A DNA stretch of 64,000 nt, from contig FJOG01000035.1 in the NCBI GenBank assembly GCA_900073065.1, positions 103,723 to 167,722 on the forward strand, read 5' to 3'. Each line of letters starts with the position of its first letter. The first letter of the stretch is position 1. This document shows, piece after piece, positions 11,572-23,100 of the stretch. This DNA is from Phialocephala subalpina (lineage: Eukaryota; Ascomycota; Leotiomycetes; Helotiales; Mollisiaceae). Under the pieces are notes generated by a model that was not told the DNA's origin, searched no databases, and worked only from the letters and a program-made list of their open reading frames with translations. The translations under genes and the position numbers were made by a program.

Positions 11572-14283
11572 TCAGGCATCGACTAGCTTTAGCTCATGAG
11601 CAGACTCCCAGAATAGATGCTGGCCCATCTCGCCTTTCACTTCTGGTGACAAAGGCCCACCAGTATCATTCATCGTATCCCTCACCAGATCCTTCGCCAT
11701 ATCCCATTCCTCATTCCGCTCTAAAGCATGAAGCAGCTCCCGCAAAGTAAGCCAACCAAGTTTATTCCCGGCCGCGTTGACTTTTCCCAAAATTCTCAGC
11801 GCTGCTGCTGTTTCGCCAGCTCGAGAGTATCCTTCCACAACTCTGTCCCAGAATATATGGTCTGTGCTTCCTATTACCATACTCGCACGTTCGATTAAAC
11901 CTTTTGCTGCGTCGAGCTGAGGAGGGTCCTGGTTGAAGTAGTGTTGGGCCAGGGATGTGTAGATATGGGCAGAGGGTTCGAGGTTCAACTTAGCCATCCG
12001 TTCTAAGACGATATTGACGACAGTCATGTCCCCTGACGTACTTTGCAAAAGGGCGTGGATAATCTTGCCATACGTGTGCTGTTCTGGCTTGAGTCCTGCT
12101 TGCTCCATTTCATCGAATATACCAAAAACCATCTCCTTCTGCTCTTCCGGGGAAAGGTCCTCTGCGTAGCGGAACGTCTCGTCGAGGATAGTGGTGTATG
12201 TCGTGATGTCTGCATCGATGCCTGACTGTTGCATCTGATGCAGCAGTCCCATTACTTGCCGAGTTTGGCCCTCACGAAGTAGAGGAAGAAGAAGTGTGTT
12301 GTAAGTCCTGACATCGGGGGTGATCCCATATCCTCCAGCCCAAGCCAAAATCTCATGGGCGTAGTCCTTTCTTTTCCGTGCCAGGGCACCCGCCATTGCA
12401 GCATTCACTGTCGCAATATCTGGCTTCACCGTCCCTACCCACACATCGACTTTCTGGAGTTTTTCCAAAGGCATTTTTGGGTACACCTTCTTTGCAGCCT
12501 CAAGCCATCTGGAACCCATATCATCCAAGGCACGAATTGCAGCCTCTGGTTCGTAGCAATGCATGAGCCCACTTATGCGTGTGGTCCAACAGACAATGTC
12601 TGGCTCTACTCTGGCCATCCGCATCTTCTGCCACACTCCCTCCAACGCGACAGGATCACGGGCAGCCTTGCAACCAGACAACATCGAGTCCCATGTTGCT
12701 AGATTCGGCATAAGCCCATGTTGAACCATGTGGTTCCACACATCGATGGCGCGGTTGGGCTGCCGAAGAGTCATATAAATGAGAATGAAGTAGTTACAGA
12801 GGTAGGCTGAGAGACCTCTATGCTGTGCATCTTCCTTTCTCTGACTCTTGTCGATGGGCCATTGCTTTACGTCAGACCACAACTCGTCCACTTGGTGACG
12901 ATTCTTGGTTTTGAGTGCTTCATGGAGTCTCTTGTTGGTGAAGCTTATGCCCATGTTCAGCCCGGCTTGTGGATGTACAAATTTCCTCTTGGTGTCCTCT
13001 CCCTCCTCGGAGGTTGCTCCTTGAGAGGCTATATCTTTAATGGTGGGTAAGTGCTTCTCGATGAACTCTGCCACCGCACTGTCTTGACCAAGGACATCTC
13101 CACTATTGACATCGATACCTGGTACGTTGATAAGGCGACCTATCAACGAAAGAAGCCGGGCTGGGTCTCCGGAGTGGTTTTGAACTGTGGTAGCCTTGCA
13201 ATTTAGAAGATGGAACGTCGAGAGTGCAAGGGGCGGTATTCGGCTGAGGCTTTTGATCGGGAATGTGGGAGTGAGCATGCCGAATGTCACAACACTGCCA
13301 GCCTTTTGGTACACTCGAAATGCATCGCGGGAAGACACGGGGGGAATGTGTGACCAGTTGAGCTGGGACGAAGAGTCTCCCGGGATATCTTCCAAGTTTC
13401 CAGGATTGCGGCAAACCACATTCCAAGCACCAAGCAGATCTGAGAGCAACCGTTGCTCGTTAGTGGCATCAGAAAAGGATTGCTCCTTGGTATTGATGAT
13501 GTTCCTGATTAGAGGGTTCATCAAATCAGCCCAATCGACAGCTTGGAGTCTACCTAATCGAAGGTAAACGCCAGACAATTCTGTGACGCTTGGTAGAGTC
13601 GTTGAAAAGGGGTCTCGAGCTTTTGCAACGATAATTTTCCTGAGTAGATTCCTTGCTGTTTGGTGTAGATATGATGGCAATGAGGATAAGACTTTGCGAG
13701 ACTTTTCTTGCTCAGTATCGGGACCGAAGTGCTCTAGGAAGAAATGGAATGAATCTGCAGGCGGGCTGGATCCCTTTATCATTTCTTTCAAAATTTCAAC
13801 ATTCTTGTAAGGTTCCAGAGAGGATATCGATCGCGGAGGTTCATCCTGCTTATATGGGCCCTGAGATGACTGCACAGTTTCATTCTTGTTCCGCCCCCAA
13901 GATGGTCTCTGTGGGATAGCAACATCCTTCTCGTATGGTCCTGGGGGTGGATTCGGCTGTGGAGCCATGTGATCAGATGCAACGGCTTCCGAAATGCTCT
14001 GCTCGAAAAGGGATTCGAGGATATCTCCAGAGTTCGCGCTTCCTAGTCGTGGTCGAGGTATCCGCTGCGGTCTTTCTGGAAAAGCTGCATATCGCCCTTT
14101 TCGCTTTCCCACATCGTCTCCCAATTCCAATAAGCCATCCTTCTTCTTCTCATCTGTTGTGGTTTGAGGGCTGTTTTTCGACAAGGAAATGAAACAGGCT
14201 CGCTGTTGCCATTGAGGAAGCCTTCGAAGTCGAAGTTGACTTAGTCTTTGACGACATGCTTGACAGATATGAGAAGAACTCAT
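11572..14283 (-). CDS. Mitochondrial pentatricopeptide repeat (PPR) protein
   Basis: A single uninterrupted frame of 903 residues starting at ATG 14283. The N-terminus is basic and free of acidic residues for about 40 positions (two early Cys, many R and Q), as expected of a mitochondrial targeting sequence. From about residue 490 onward the text shows PPR helices: NLATWDSMLSGC, EPDIVCWTTRISGL, TPDVRTYNTLLLPLLREG, DADITTYTTILDE and KPEQHTYGKIIHALLQ, each with the typical spacing of about 35 residues. PPR proteins bind organellar RNA and act in processing, stability or translation. I cannot assign it to Cya-5/Pet309, Dmr1/Ccm1 or another named group from motif reading alone. It shares a 253-bp divergent promoter with the next gene. 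Confidence 0.92.
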   Translation of the reverse strand: MSSSHICQACRQRLSQLRLRRLPQWQQRACFISLSKNSPQTTTDEKKKDGLLELGDDVGKRKGRYAAFPERPQRIPRPRLGSANSGDILESLFEQSISEAVASDHMAPQPNPPPGPYEKDVAIPQRPSWGRNKNETVQSSQGPYKQDEPPRSISSLEPYKNVEILKEMIKGSSPPADSFHFFLEHFGPDTEQEKSRKVLSSLPSYLHQTARNLLRKIIVAKARDPFSTTLPSVTELSGVYLRLGRLQAVDWADLMNPLIRNIINTKEQSFSDATNEQRLLSDLLGAWNVVCRNPGNLEDIPGDSSSQLNWSHIPPVSSRDAFRVYQKAGSVVTFGMLTPTFPIKSLSRIPPLALSTFHLLNCKATTVQNHSGDPARLLSLIGRLINVPGIDVNSGDVLGQDSAVAEFIEKHLPTIKDIASQGATSEEGEDTKRKFVHPQAGLNMGISFTNKRLHEALKTKNRHQVDELWSDVKQWPIDKSQRKEDAQHRGLSAYLCNYFILIYMTLRQPNRAIDVWNHMVQHGLMPNLATWDSMLSGCKAARDPVALEGVWQKMRMARVEPDIVCWTTRISGLMHCYEPEAAIRALDDMGSRWLEAAKKVYPKMPLEKLQKVDVWVGTVKPDIATVNAAMAGALARKRKDYAHEILAWAGGYGITPDVRTYNTLLLPLLREGQTRQVMGLLHQMQQSGIDADITTYTTILDETFRYAEDLSPEEQKEMVFGIFDEMEQAGLKPEQHTYGKIIHALLQSTSGDMTVVNIVLERMAKLNLEPSAHIYTSLAQHYFNQDPPQLDAAKGLIERASMVIGSTDHIFWDRVVEGYSRAGETAAALRILGKVNAAGNKLGWLTLRELLHALERNEEWDMAKDLVRDTMNDTGGPLSPEVKGEMGQHLFWESAHELKLVDA

Positions 14284-14536
14284 TCCCTCCAGTTCTTGTG
14301 CACTGCTGGGTCATTGAATTGGTCGTAAACAATTGTCGTGTTGCGGGTGAACAAGTGAATACAGCCGCGTTGATTTTTAAGGTCCGCGATTCGCTCAGCA
14401 GTCCGATCCCTGTCGGTTCGTCAGCCTCGCCATTGACAGACAACCGCGGAGGCTCCCAAACCATCTCAACTACAACTTAAATCAACGAAGCTGTGTCAGT
14501 AATCTGAACATTTTAATTTATTGATAGGAGGACACC
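14284..14536. promoter_or_regulatory. Divergent promoter, PPR protein / acid phosphatase
   Basis: Only 253 bp separate the two opposite start codons (14283 minus, 14537 plus), so both promoters must lie here. No obvious TATA box; an AT-rich patch (ATTTTAATTTATTGATAG) lies just upstream of the phosphatase start. Confidence 0.6.
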
Positions 14537-16322
14537 ATGACAACTCTTCGGCCTAGGGGTCCTTATTCCCAGGAAGAGCTACGAAAGCTCTATCCTTCAG
14601 GATTGGAGCTGCAGCTCGTCCAGGTCCTTCTTCGACATGGCGAGCGTTCGCCAGTATCCGCCCGTTTCCAAAATGCAGGGCTTCCTGCCTTCTGGCCATA
14701 CTGCCGAGTTGCAAGACAGATGGTCAGTGCAACTATGGAGAATGCAGGTGAGAAGTGGACTCCTATGCAATGGAGACGGAGACTCGAGACTTTCGGCGCA
14801 GACGATGGGCCGGTTATAGCATCCGGACCTCGGGGAGAAGTCGACGATGTTTGTAACTTGGGCGAGTTGACTGATGAGTATGTCTATATCAGATTACGTT
14901 TGCTCTCCTTCTCTTCTGTTTCCAATTCTGGTTCAATCTCATTTACCCTTTGTCACCAAGATTGCTATTCTATACCGAAAGATATTCTGAAGCGTGAATA
15001 TACTAATGTGCAATTCACTTTAGAGGGCGTATGACTACATGGAATCTTGGAAGACGACTCAGACATCTATACGTGGACCAACTGCAGTTTATGCCTCCTA
15101 TGATCCACGATTCAGATATGATATACCTGCGAGCGACCCCAATACCGCGAGCACTCGAGTCACTGCAACAGACATTCTGGGGCATGTACCCCTCCAATTC
15201 TCGAGCTGCCTCATTTCCACCTCCTACAGTTCTACTTCGAGCACCAGCAGACGAGACTCTCTTCCCCAATGACTCGAATTGCAGAAGATTTGCCCAATTG
15301 TCAAGAGCATTCGCTCAGCGAACTGCAGACAGATGGAATACCACGACTGAGATGGAGTATCTAAATAAGCTGATTAGCAAGTGGATGCCAGAGTCCAGTA
15401 AGAGGGTAGCTGTTGATTCGCATCCGCGGCTTTCGGGTATTATGGATACCATAAATTCAACTCTAGCACACGGACCAGAGACAAGATTGCCCAAAGAGTT
15501 CTACGATGACAAGGGTAGAAAGATTATTGAGAGGATCGGGGTAGAAGAGTGGTTCAGTGGATACCAAGAATCACAGGAATACAGATCCCTCGGCATTGGC
15601 GGATTGATGGGAGATGTGGTGGAAAGAATGGTTGGCAGTGTTGAGAAGAATGGTAATGATGGGCTCAATGAGATTGGAGGTAAAAACGGGTCAACTGGCG
15701 CTGGAAGAGGTGGTGAAAAGGCAATTAAGCTCGGTCTGAGCGGATGCCATGACACAACTCTGGCGGCTGTGTTGGCAAGTCTTGGTGCTTTCCAGGGAGA
15801 ACCTTGGCCTCCGTATACAAGTCACATTGCGTTGGAGCTTTTCAAAAAGTCAGATTCGCAGCCTGCACAAGTTCCAGCCAAGCGAAGAGCCGAGGCGATT
15901 ACAACCGACGCCCCCAAGGCTGAGGCGTCTTGGTTTGAAAAGATGTTTGGAGGTAGTGCAGTGGTTGCTAAAAACGGAAACAGCAATATCCCTCTGGGTA
16001 TTGCTAGAAAGAAGACCGAAGAACTCAAGGAGTCTGACAAAGCCAAATTGGACGGCTATTTTGTTCGGATACGCTATAACGACAGAGTTATGAGCGTTCC
16101 TGGTTGCAAGCCGGCTGGGAAGCACTTAGATGGAGATGAGTCTTTCTGCACATTGGTAAGAGCTTCTTTCATCTAGTCTATTTTTGAGATACACTAATGA
16201 TGGGATAGGAGGCGTTTAAGAGCATCGTTGATAAGTATACTCCTTCACATTGGAAGCAGGCCTGTCTGAGCAATATGGAGGGACCAGCTTTTCCAACAAA
16301 GCCAGAGCCGGCAGGGTATTAG
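14537..16322 (+). CDS. Histidine acid phosphatase family protein, intracellular
   Basis: Exons 14537-14877, 15024-16155 and 16209-16322 encode 528 residues. The active-site signature of histidine phosphatase clade 2 is present: LVQVLLRHGERSPV (RHGERSP at residues 33-39), and the distal catalytic HD pair appears in LGLSGCHDTTLAAVL. The first splice joins GELTDE to GRMTTWNLGRRLRHLYVDQL, typical of the family; the last exon supplies a short tail ending in PEPAGY. No signal peptide is seen, so this is unlike the secreted phytase/acid phosphatase group and closer to the cytosolic or mitochondrial lysophosphatidate-phosphatase-like branch. Substrate is unknown. A low-complexity insert (about residues 330-360, many G and N) interrupts the fold before the HD motif. 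Confidence 0.9.
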
Positions 16323-16642
16323 AAGCAAGATCGGTTGTATAGACTAGACCGCACAAGGATTTACCCTCATCAGAGTAATTATGGCGTTGGGAGCAGAGAT
16401 TGTACAAATGGGCGGTCTTCTTTTTTAGCAAAATCGTAGATATTCTAGCATCTGCATGGTCTTCATTATCCCAAAATGCCTTAGCATCCGTGGATCCAGA
16501 AAACTCTACCTACTCTCTAGATATGCGAATGTCCCTGAAAATGCCGCACAGCCCGTGCCAACAACTCCGCCCAAATGCTCTATCGCATGCTCGACTTCCT
16601 CAAGGCCATCTACGTCCACTGGAGTTTCCCGCCTCTTTCTAA

Positions 16643-17628
16643 TCACAAAACAGACTTGGTCCCAACTCCCAAACCCACATCCTCGTCCACCTCTTCATCT
16701 GGAAGAAATGACTCGTCACCATTGAAACTCCTGTTACCGTTAGCAAAGAACACAGCAATACAGGACGGGGCGTCTTACCATCCACGCTCTGCTCCACCCG
16801 AAAGAAAAGAACAATCTCCATTTCCCGTGCAATCCCACCCTCCACCAACCCCCTTCCCATTTCTCCAATCCAAGCTAGGAATCTTCTCATATGGGTGCTT
16901 CAAATCAGGCACAGGCGTTTTCATCCCCTCCTTACTTCTCCTCACAAAAGTCGTAAGACCACAAGTAAAAGGATGAAAATCCTTCTCCGTGATATCCTCC
17001 GGCATAAGACCAGTCAAAACTCTTCCAATGGCAATAACAGCCGCAGCATGAGTAGAAATCACAACCGCCTTTACCCCTTCTTTCTCAGAATACTCGATGA
17101 TCTTCGCCATTGCATAAGCAACTCGATCATGTAATTGCTCAATAGATTCTCCTTTCGAAGTCGGTATAATAAACGACTCCCTCGGAGCTAACCGCTTGAA
17201 ATGCTTCTTGAGAGTTTCTGTCGAAGCAGGAGTTGGATGATGAAAATCAGCTAGACCGAAGAACTCTCCTAGTCCTTGTTCTGGACGGATTAGAGGGACA
17301 TCGGGGTCGCCTTTGGTGGTACCTAAGTGCTCGGCGAAGGGGTCGATTGTTTGGAGACAGCGGTAGTAGGGACTTGAGTAGATGGCCTCTATTGAAGGAT
17401 CGACGGTTTTCAGGTGCTCTCCTAGTTCGATGGATTGTTGGACTCCGTAGGAGGTTAAGGCGGGATCGTTGGGGATGCCGGTTGGGGATCTGATGCTTGA
17501 GGAGTAGATGCCTCTTTTGTGGTCGACGGACCAGGTTGATCGGAACTGAGATGATTGTTAGTTGGTTTTCGGTGCTGAAGAGCTTGACTTACTCCGTGTC
17601 GAGTGACATAGATGGTAGTGAGAGACAT
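16643..17628 (-). CDS. TFC7: TFIIIC tau55 subunit (Tfc7), histidine phosphatase fold
   Basis: Exons 17593-17628, 16779-17545 and 16643-16730 encode 296 residues. The first exon is 36 nt and ends exactly after the catalytic RHG (residues 10-12, in IYVTRHG); the second continues FRSTWSVDHKRGIYSSS. The clade-1 phosphatase residues are all visible: RHG, the R of SSPYYRCLQT, the E of GLGEFFG and the H of VISTHAAAV. Overall text, including SPTGIPNDPALTSYGVQQ and the C-terminal WSFNGDESFLPDE, matches the fungal tau55 group, a TFIIIC subunit used for RNA polymerase III transcription; a general phosphoglycerate-mutase-like role is the alternative. A longer in-frame reading upstream begins with TTG, so I use ATG 17628. 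It is convergent with the acid phosphatase gene. Confidence 0.86.
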
Positions 17629-18247
17629 AACAGGTTTGTTGTCTTGGAAGAAGCCCAAAGTGATTTTAATGTTGGTAGCTGGCGATAAGATTGAGCCTCG
17701 GCTGTGCGATAAGAGCCGAAAGGGGGAGTAATCATCAAGGCTTCAAGCTACTTCATGTAGAACAATTACAATACAGAAAATCTCATTAAGGCCGAAAGTG
17801 AGGTTGGGACGATGAAAGATGATTTGATTTGTATCTTCAGGCTTAAAGGTTCAGTCTGGAATTCCATGAAAGAATTTAAGAAAATGACATTTGCCGACTC
17901 GCTACCCCTGAATGAAAGAGCCGCAGCATCTGCTCAGTTCTGATCGTCCCAGCCAACTTAGACACGATTTTGCTGTTCTGCAATACCTCATTGTCCATCT
18001 CATAGTTGGGCATTCGATCATTCACATGGCTCTGGAAAAGAAGGGAATTCAAAGACCGACAGAGAGGAAGGAGCTTTTGGTCACTTCCTAGCTACCCGAA
18101 CATATGGTACAAGGTCTCGTCCCTACAATTGGCACAAGATACAGTAATATTTACAACTTTGATATCATATACAACCCCTTCTTCATAATACATATCAAGA
18201 TGACGATGGCTCCGCATCTTTCCGTGTCGTCTCGTATCTAAATTAGG
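17629..18247. other. Intergenic region, nothing identified
   Basis: About 620 bp holding the TFC7 upstream region and the 3' end of MSS51. Both genes read in the same direction. No further feature seen. Confidence 0.5.
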
Positions 18248-19876
18248 TCAGCAATCATCTCTATCGTAGTACATTTCTGCAACGCACCTCTTTCCTCTAA
18301 ATGCCCAGACTCCCCAGTTGCCACAGCTAATGTCCTGGGGATCAAGGTCATTGAGATCCCATCTCAAACTCCTGAATCGGTTCTCCCCAGGTTCCATAAG
18401 CATATCCATCTCGCCACCGACAGTCTTCTTGACCCAGTCAATATCTCGCTCCATGTCATATTGTGTGTATCCGGTGACCAGAATCGGGACCTTGGTCTCC
18501 AATAATTGTGGGATAGTTTCAGCCCACTCGTGCGAACTGGCGGGATGTCCTAGTCCGGGGTGGAAAAGCATGAAACAATCAAAGTATGGATCGTAAGGAT
18601 AGAAGTGGCCTGCTTTGTGAAGAGTATGATAATACTCAACAAAGGTACTAATCTTCATGTAATTGGTAATCCGGTCTTCGACAATGGCGCCGTATGGGTT
18701 AGTCGGTGTTCTCTCTGGAAGAGGAAACTCGGCATCCCTGTTTGCCATGCTTTCAGGCCCGATGAAGATCAGATGGAAAGCAACTCTTGGAAACAAATGT
18801 GTCAACTGTACCCAAACTTCTCGGGGAAGCGAGGATTCTGCACGAGCACCAAGGATGAAGATTCGCATTGGAGGCGGAGTTGGTCTGAGGCCTTTGATGT
18901 CAGCCCCTCCACCTGATCGGGGTGGGTGAAGACTGTATCTGAGGGCTTTGCAGTGTTAGTATCTATCCTGATAGCAATCCCAAGAAGACTAACCACTCAA
19001 ACTCTTCAATCCCTCCACAGTCAGTCGACCATCCTTTTTGATACTGTATGGGCTCAATTCATGCAGAACGCTTCCAATCGTGACCGGATATGTCAAGAGC
19101 CTGGTAGCCTGGCGCAGACTTCTCTCGTCATTGAGCGCTCTGAACTCTCTTGAGAACAAAAACGTGTCCCAATTCGTCATGTTCACCATAGCCTCTTCAA
19201 TCTGATCACCGGGGTATTCGAATTCTGGAAAGAATCGGCCTGAGCGCAAATCGTGGTCATCCTCATTGATCTCTCGCAATGTATCGCATATCTCCAAGTG
19301 TGCTTCATAATCATCCACCCAATGCTCCTCGCAACACGCCACTGGTATACCACAGTCTGGACACTCAAAGCTTACATGCTTGGGTGGTAATCCCCCTGTA
19401 CTAGGCTTTCGTGCTTCTGGGTCGTCCGGATTCATCGGCAAACGAGTCTGGTGGTGGTCTGGGTGCGGGCAGTACGCATTCTGCTTAATGAAGGCAGCTC
19501 TTTTTCTAATCTCTGGCGACGGAGACGTTGAGAATGGGTGAAATAGGTTGTTCGGCATGAGGAGTGGTCTTCCTTCAGTTTCGGGGACTGGTGTTGATTC
19601 TAACCCACCAGGACTTCGGTACTCAGGTGGCTCATTCTTGACCGTCTGCCCTTGATTTCCCGTGAATGAAACATTCCGAGTACCTAAAGGTGCCCGAGAG
19701 TAAGCCTGCCTCGTCTGCGAAATTCCATCGAGCTTTGTTCCTGGCTTTCGTGCTGTGGATATGCCCCTCGAACCCAATTGCAGTCGTATCGATTGTGCCG
19801 AACTCTGACGCGTTCGAGACGCAGCTCTGATTGCTGTCAAACACCTATGACAGGTGTAAGCTGTAGAGTTCCGCAT
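18248..19876 (-). CDS. MSS51: Mss51-like mitochondrial translational regulator of COX1
   Basis: Exons 18994-19876 and 18248-18945 encode 526 residues. In yeast Mss51 activates COX1 mRNA translation and binds newly made Cox1, coupling synthesis to cytochrome oxidase assembly. The N-terminus (residues 1-45) is rich in R, S and T and lacks acidic residues, as in a mitochondrial presequence. A Cys/His-rich MYND-like finger follows (YCPHPDHH, FECPDCGIPVACCEEHW, HLEICDTLRE), including two Cys-Pro pairs of the kind implicated in heme sensing in yeast Mss51. The 51-nt intron joins VEGLKSLS to ALRYSLHPP, giving the family's C-terminal block (RIFILGARAESSLPREVW, LTHLFPRVAFHLIFIGPE). The start lies 304 bp from the divergent RSE1 start. 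Confidence 0.93.
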
Positions 19877-20180
19877 TTGGCGAGATGAAACTTCCTGCCT
19901 GCGATAGGGAAGCTGTTGAATTTCTTAGGAAGTGGTACGAGGATATTTGATAATGGACTAGTTCCATAAGGGGGTTAGCGCAATTTTCACGCTACCATTG
20001 CGATAGAGGTAAATTGATGATTTTTTGTGAGCAAGCGGCTGCAAATTCTCAGACTCGATGTGATTTGAGCTGCACCAGGCTGCCTCGTCAGCTTTTGCAC
20101 TTCAATTACATCGCGACATTTCAAGTCAAATTCTACTAGTCTTCTGAATCTGCGCAGCGTTTGCGCATCCTACCAGCATC
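19877..20180. promoter_or_regulatory. Divergent promoter MSS51 / RSE1
   Basis: A 304-bp gap between opposite start codons of a mitochondrial translation factor and a splicing factor. No TATA box or clear operator recognised. Confidence 0.6.
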
Positions 20181-23100
20181 ATGGCGACGACCTCTTCCAT
20201 GTTCATGTACAGCTTGACAGTACAGCCGCCAACTGCTATCACACAAGCTATACTCGGACAATTCGCCGGAACAAAGGAGCAGCAGATTGTCACGGCATCA
20301 GGTTCTCGTCTCACCCTTCATCGACCCGATCCATCGCAAGGCAAGATCATCACTGCGCTTTCACACGATGTCTTCGGCATTATCAGGGCTATTGCGGCGT
20401 TCAGGTTGGCTGGCAGTAATAAGGGTAAGTCCTTCACTCTATCGATTTGAGCTTCACTTAGTGATTTGAAGCATGGATGGCAGCACGAAATACACCACCA
20501 TGATCGTCACCGGCAGCGAGGGGTATTGGACATAGGGTCTTGTGCAAAGAACGTGGCTAACAAATTTGTGCTAGATTACATTATCATCACCTCTGATTCT
20601 GGTCGCATAACAATTGTCGAATTCCTCCCTGCACAGAACAAGTTCAACCGTCTACATCTAGAGACGTTCGGCAAGTCTGGGGTCCGAAGAGTTATTCCAG
20701 GACAGTACTTGGCTGTCGATCCAAAAGGTAGAGCTTGCTTGACTGCTTCCGTGGAGAAGAACAAGCTTGTTTATGTCCTTAATCGAAATGCACAAGCAGA
20801 ACTCACCATTTCCTCCCCGTTGGAAGCACACAAGCCGCAAACTTTGGTGTTCGCCCTCGTAGCTTTGGATGTTGGATACGCAAATCCCGTCTTTGCGGCA
20901 CTCGAGGTAGACTATGGCGACTCGGATCAGGATCCAACAGGTCAAGCCTATGAGGATATAGAGAAGACTCTGGTCTACTATGAGCTTGATCTCGGCTTGA
21001 ATCATGTTGTGCGAAAGTGGGCGGACCCAGTCGATCGCACTGCAACAATACTTTTCCAGGTTCCTGGAGGCACAGACGGACCCAGCGGAGTATTGGTTTG
21101 CGGAGAAGATAATATCACATACCGACACTCTAACCAAGAGGCTTTCCGAGTTGCGATTCCCCGACGTCGAGGCGCCACTGAGGACCCTGACAGAAAGCGA
21201 ACCATTGTTGGAGGAGTCATGCATAAATTGAAAGGTGCTGCTGGTGCCTTCTTCTTTCTCTTGCAAACCGAGGATGGTGATCTATTTAAGGTCACCATTG
21301 AAATGGTTGAAGACGAAAGTGGCCAGCCTACTGGTGAGGTCAAGCGTCTGAAAATTAAGTACTTCGACACGGTACCTGTCGCAACCAGCCTTTGCATCCT
21401 GAAGAGTGGATTCTTGTTTGTCGCTAGCGAATTCGGCAATCACCAGTTCTATCAATTTGAGAAATTAGGAGATGATGACGAGGAGATCGAGTTCAGCAGC
21501 GACGACTTCCCAACCGACCCAATTGAGAACTACACACCCATCTACTTTCATCCACGGCCTGCGGAGAATTTGAGTTTGGTGGAGAGCATCGACTCTATGA
21601 ACCCCTTGATGGACTGTAAAGTAGCGAATCTGACTGAGGAAGATGCACCCCAAATTTACTCAATATGTGGCACTGGCGCTCGAAGCACTTTCCGAACTCT
21701 CAAGCATGGCCTTGAAGTCAGTGAGATAGTGGAGTCCGAATTACCTGGTGTTCCCGAGGCCGTCTGGACAACGAAACTTACCCGAAACGACACCTTTGAT
21801 GCATACATTATCTTATCCTTCCTCAACGGAACACTAGTGCTTAGCATCGGCGAGACTGTTGAAGAAGTTACCGACACTGGCTTTTTATCCAGTGCTCGGA
21901 CGCTGGCTGTACAACAGCTTGGTGAAGATGGTTTGATTCAAGTTCATCCCAAAGGTATTAGACATATCCAGGCTGATCGACGTGTCAATGAGTGGCAAGC
22001 TCCACAGCATCGTTCTATTGTTGCTGCTACGACGAATGAGCGACAAGTTGCTGTTGCTCTTAGCTCAGGCGAGATCGTGTATTTCGAGATGGACACCGAC
22101 GGAACCTTAGCCGAATACGACGAAAAGAAAGAGATGAGCGGTACTGTTACCTGTCTCAGTCTTGGAGAAGTGCCAGAAGGTCGAGTCCGAAGTCAATTTT
22201 TGGCTGTTGGATGTGATGACTCCACTGTCCGCATCCTGAGCCTGGATCCAGAATCGACATTAGAGAACAAGTCGGTCCAAGCCTTGACATCAGCACCATC
22301 AGCTTTGTCAATTATGGCTATGGCTGATTCATCATCAGGAGGCTCTACGCTCTACCTTCACATCGGTCTTTACTCGGGTGTCTATCTGAGGACTGTTCTT
22401 GACGAAGTCACTGGGGAACTTTCCGATACACGAACACGATTCCTTGGACCTAAGCCAGCAAAGCTCTTCCGTGTCTCTGTTCAGGGACAAACTTCAGTAT
22501 TAGCTTTGAGCTCAAGGCCATGGCTCGGCTACTCAGATCCGGTCACCAAAGGTTTCATGCTTACACCTCTTAACTATCCTGGTCTTGAATGGGGTTGGAA
22601 CTTCAGCAGTGAGCAATGCACTGAGGGCATGGTCGGCATTCAAGGGCAAAACTTAAGGTACGTTTCACAATCTTTTCCCCACACCAAAGATACAATGATG
22701 ATTTTCTTATCGTTAAACTTTCTTATGCCCAACGTGGCAGTGAGGAGTAAATATTATAAATCCAATTGTTCCTTCTGAAGTATCATGTTTTCTGCATTTC
22801 AGTTTGATCTATTGAAAGTGGCTCAAGACTGACACTAGCCAGGATATTTTCCATCGAAAAGTTGACAGACAACTTGCTTCAAGAGTCGATACCTCTGACT
22901 TACACACCCCGCCGCTTCGTCCGACATCCCGAGCATCCTTTATTCTACACCATCGAATCCGACAACAACATCCTGTCACCCGCTACCAAGACAAAACTAC
23001 TCGAAGACCCCTTAGTCGTCAACGGAGACGCTACCATCCTACCAGCAGAAGAATTTGGCTACCCAAGAGGACGAGGACATTGGGCATCTTGCATTTCTGT

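Noticed and set aside
17628..17658. Ten-residue N-terminal extension of TFC7
   Set aside because: It would begin at a TTG codon; the ATG at 17628 gives the expected family start directly before IYVTRHG.
20658..21266. 202-codon minus-strand frame inside RSE1
   Set aside because: It lies fully within a conserved RSE1 exon and is the ordinary antisense shadow of a codon-biased gene; other antisense frames in the same exon are similar.
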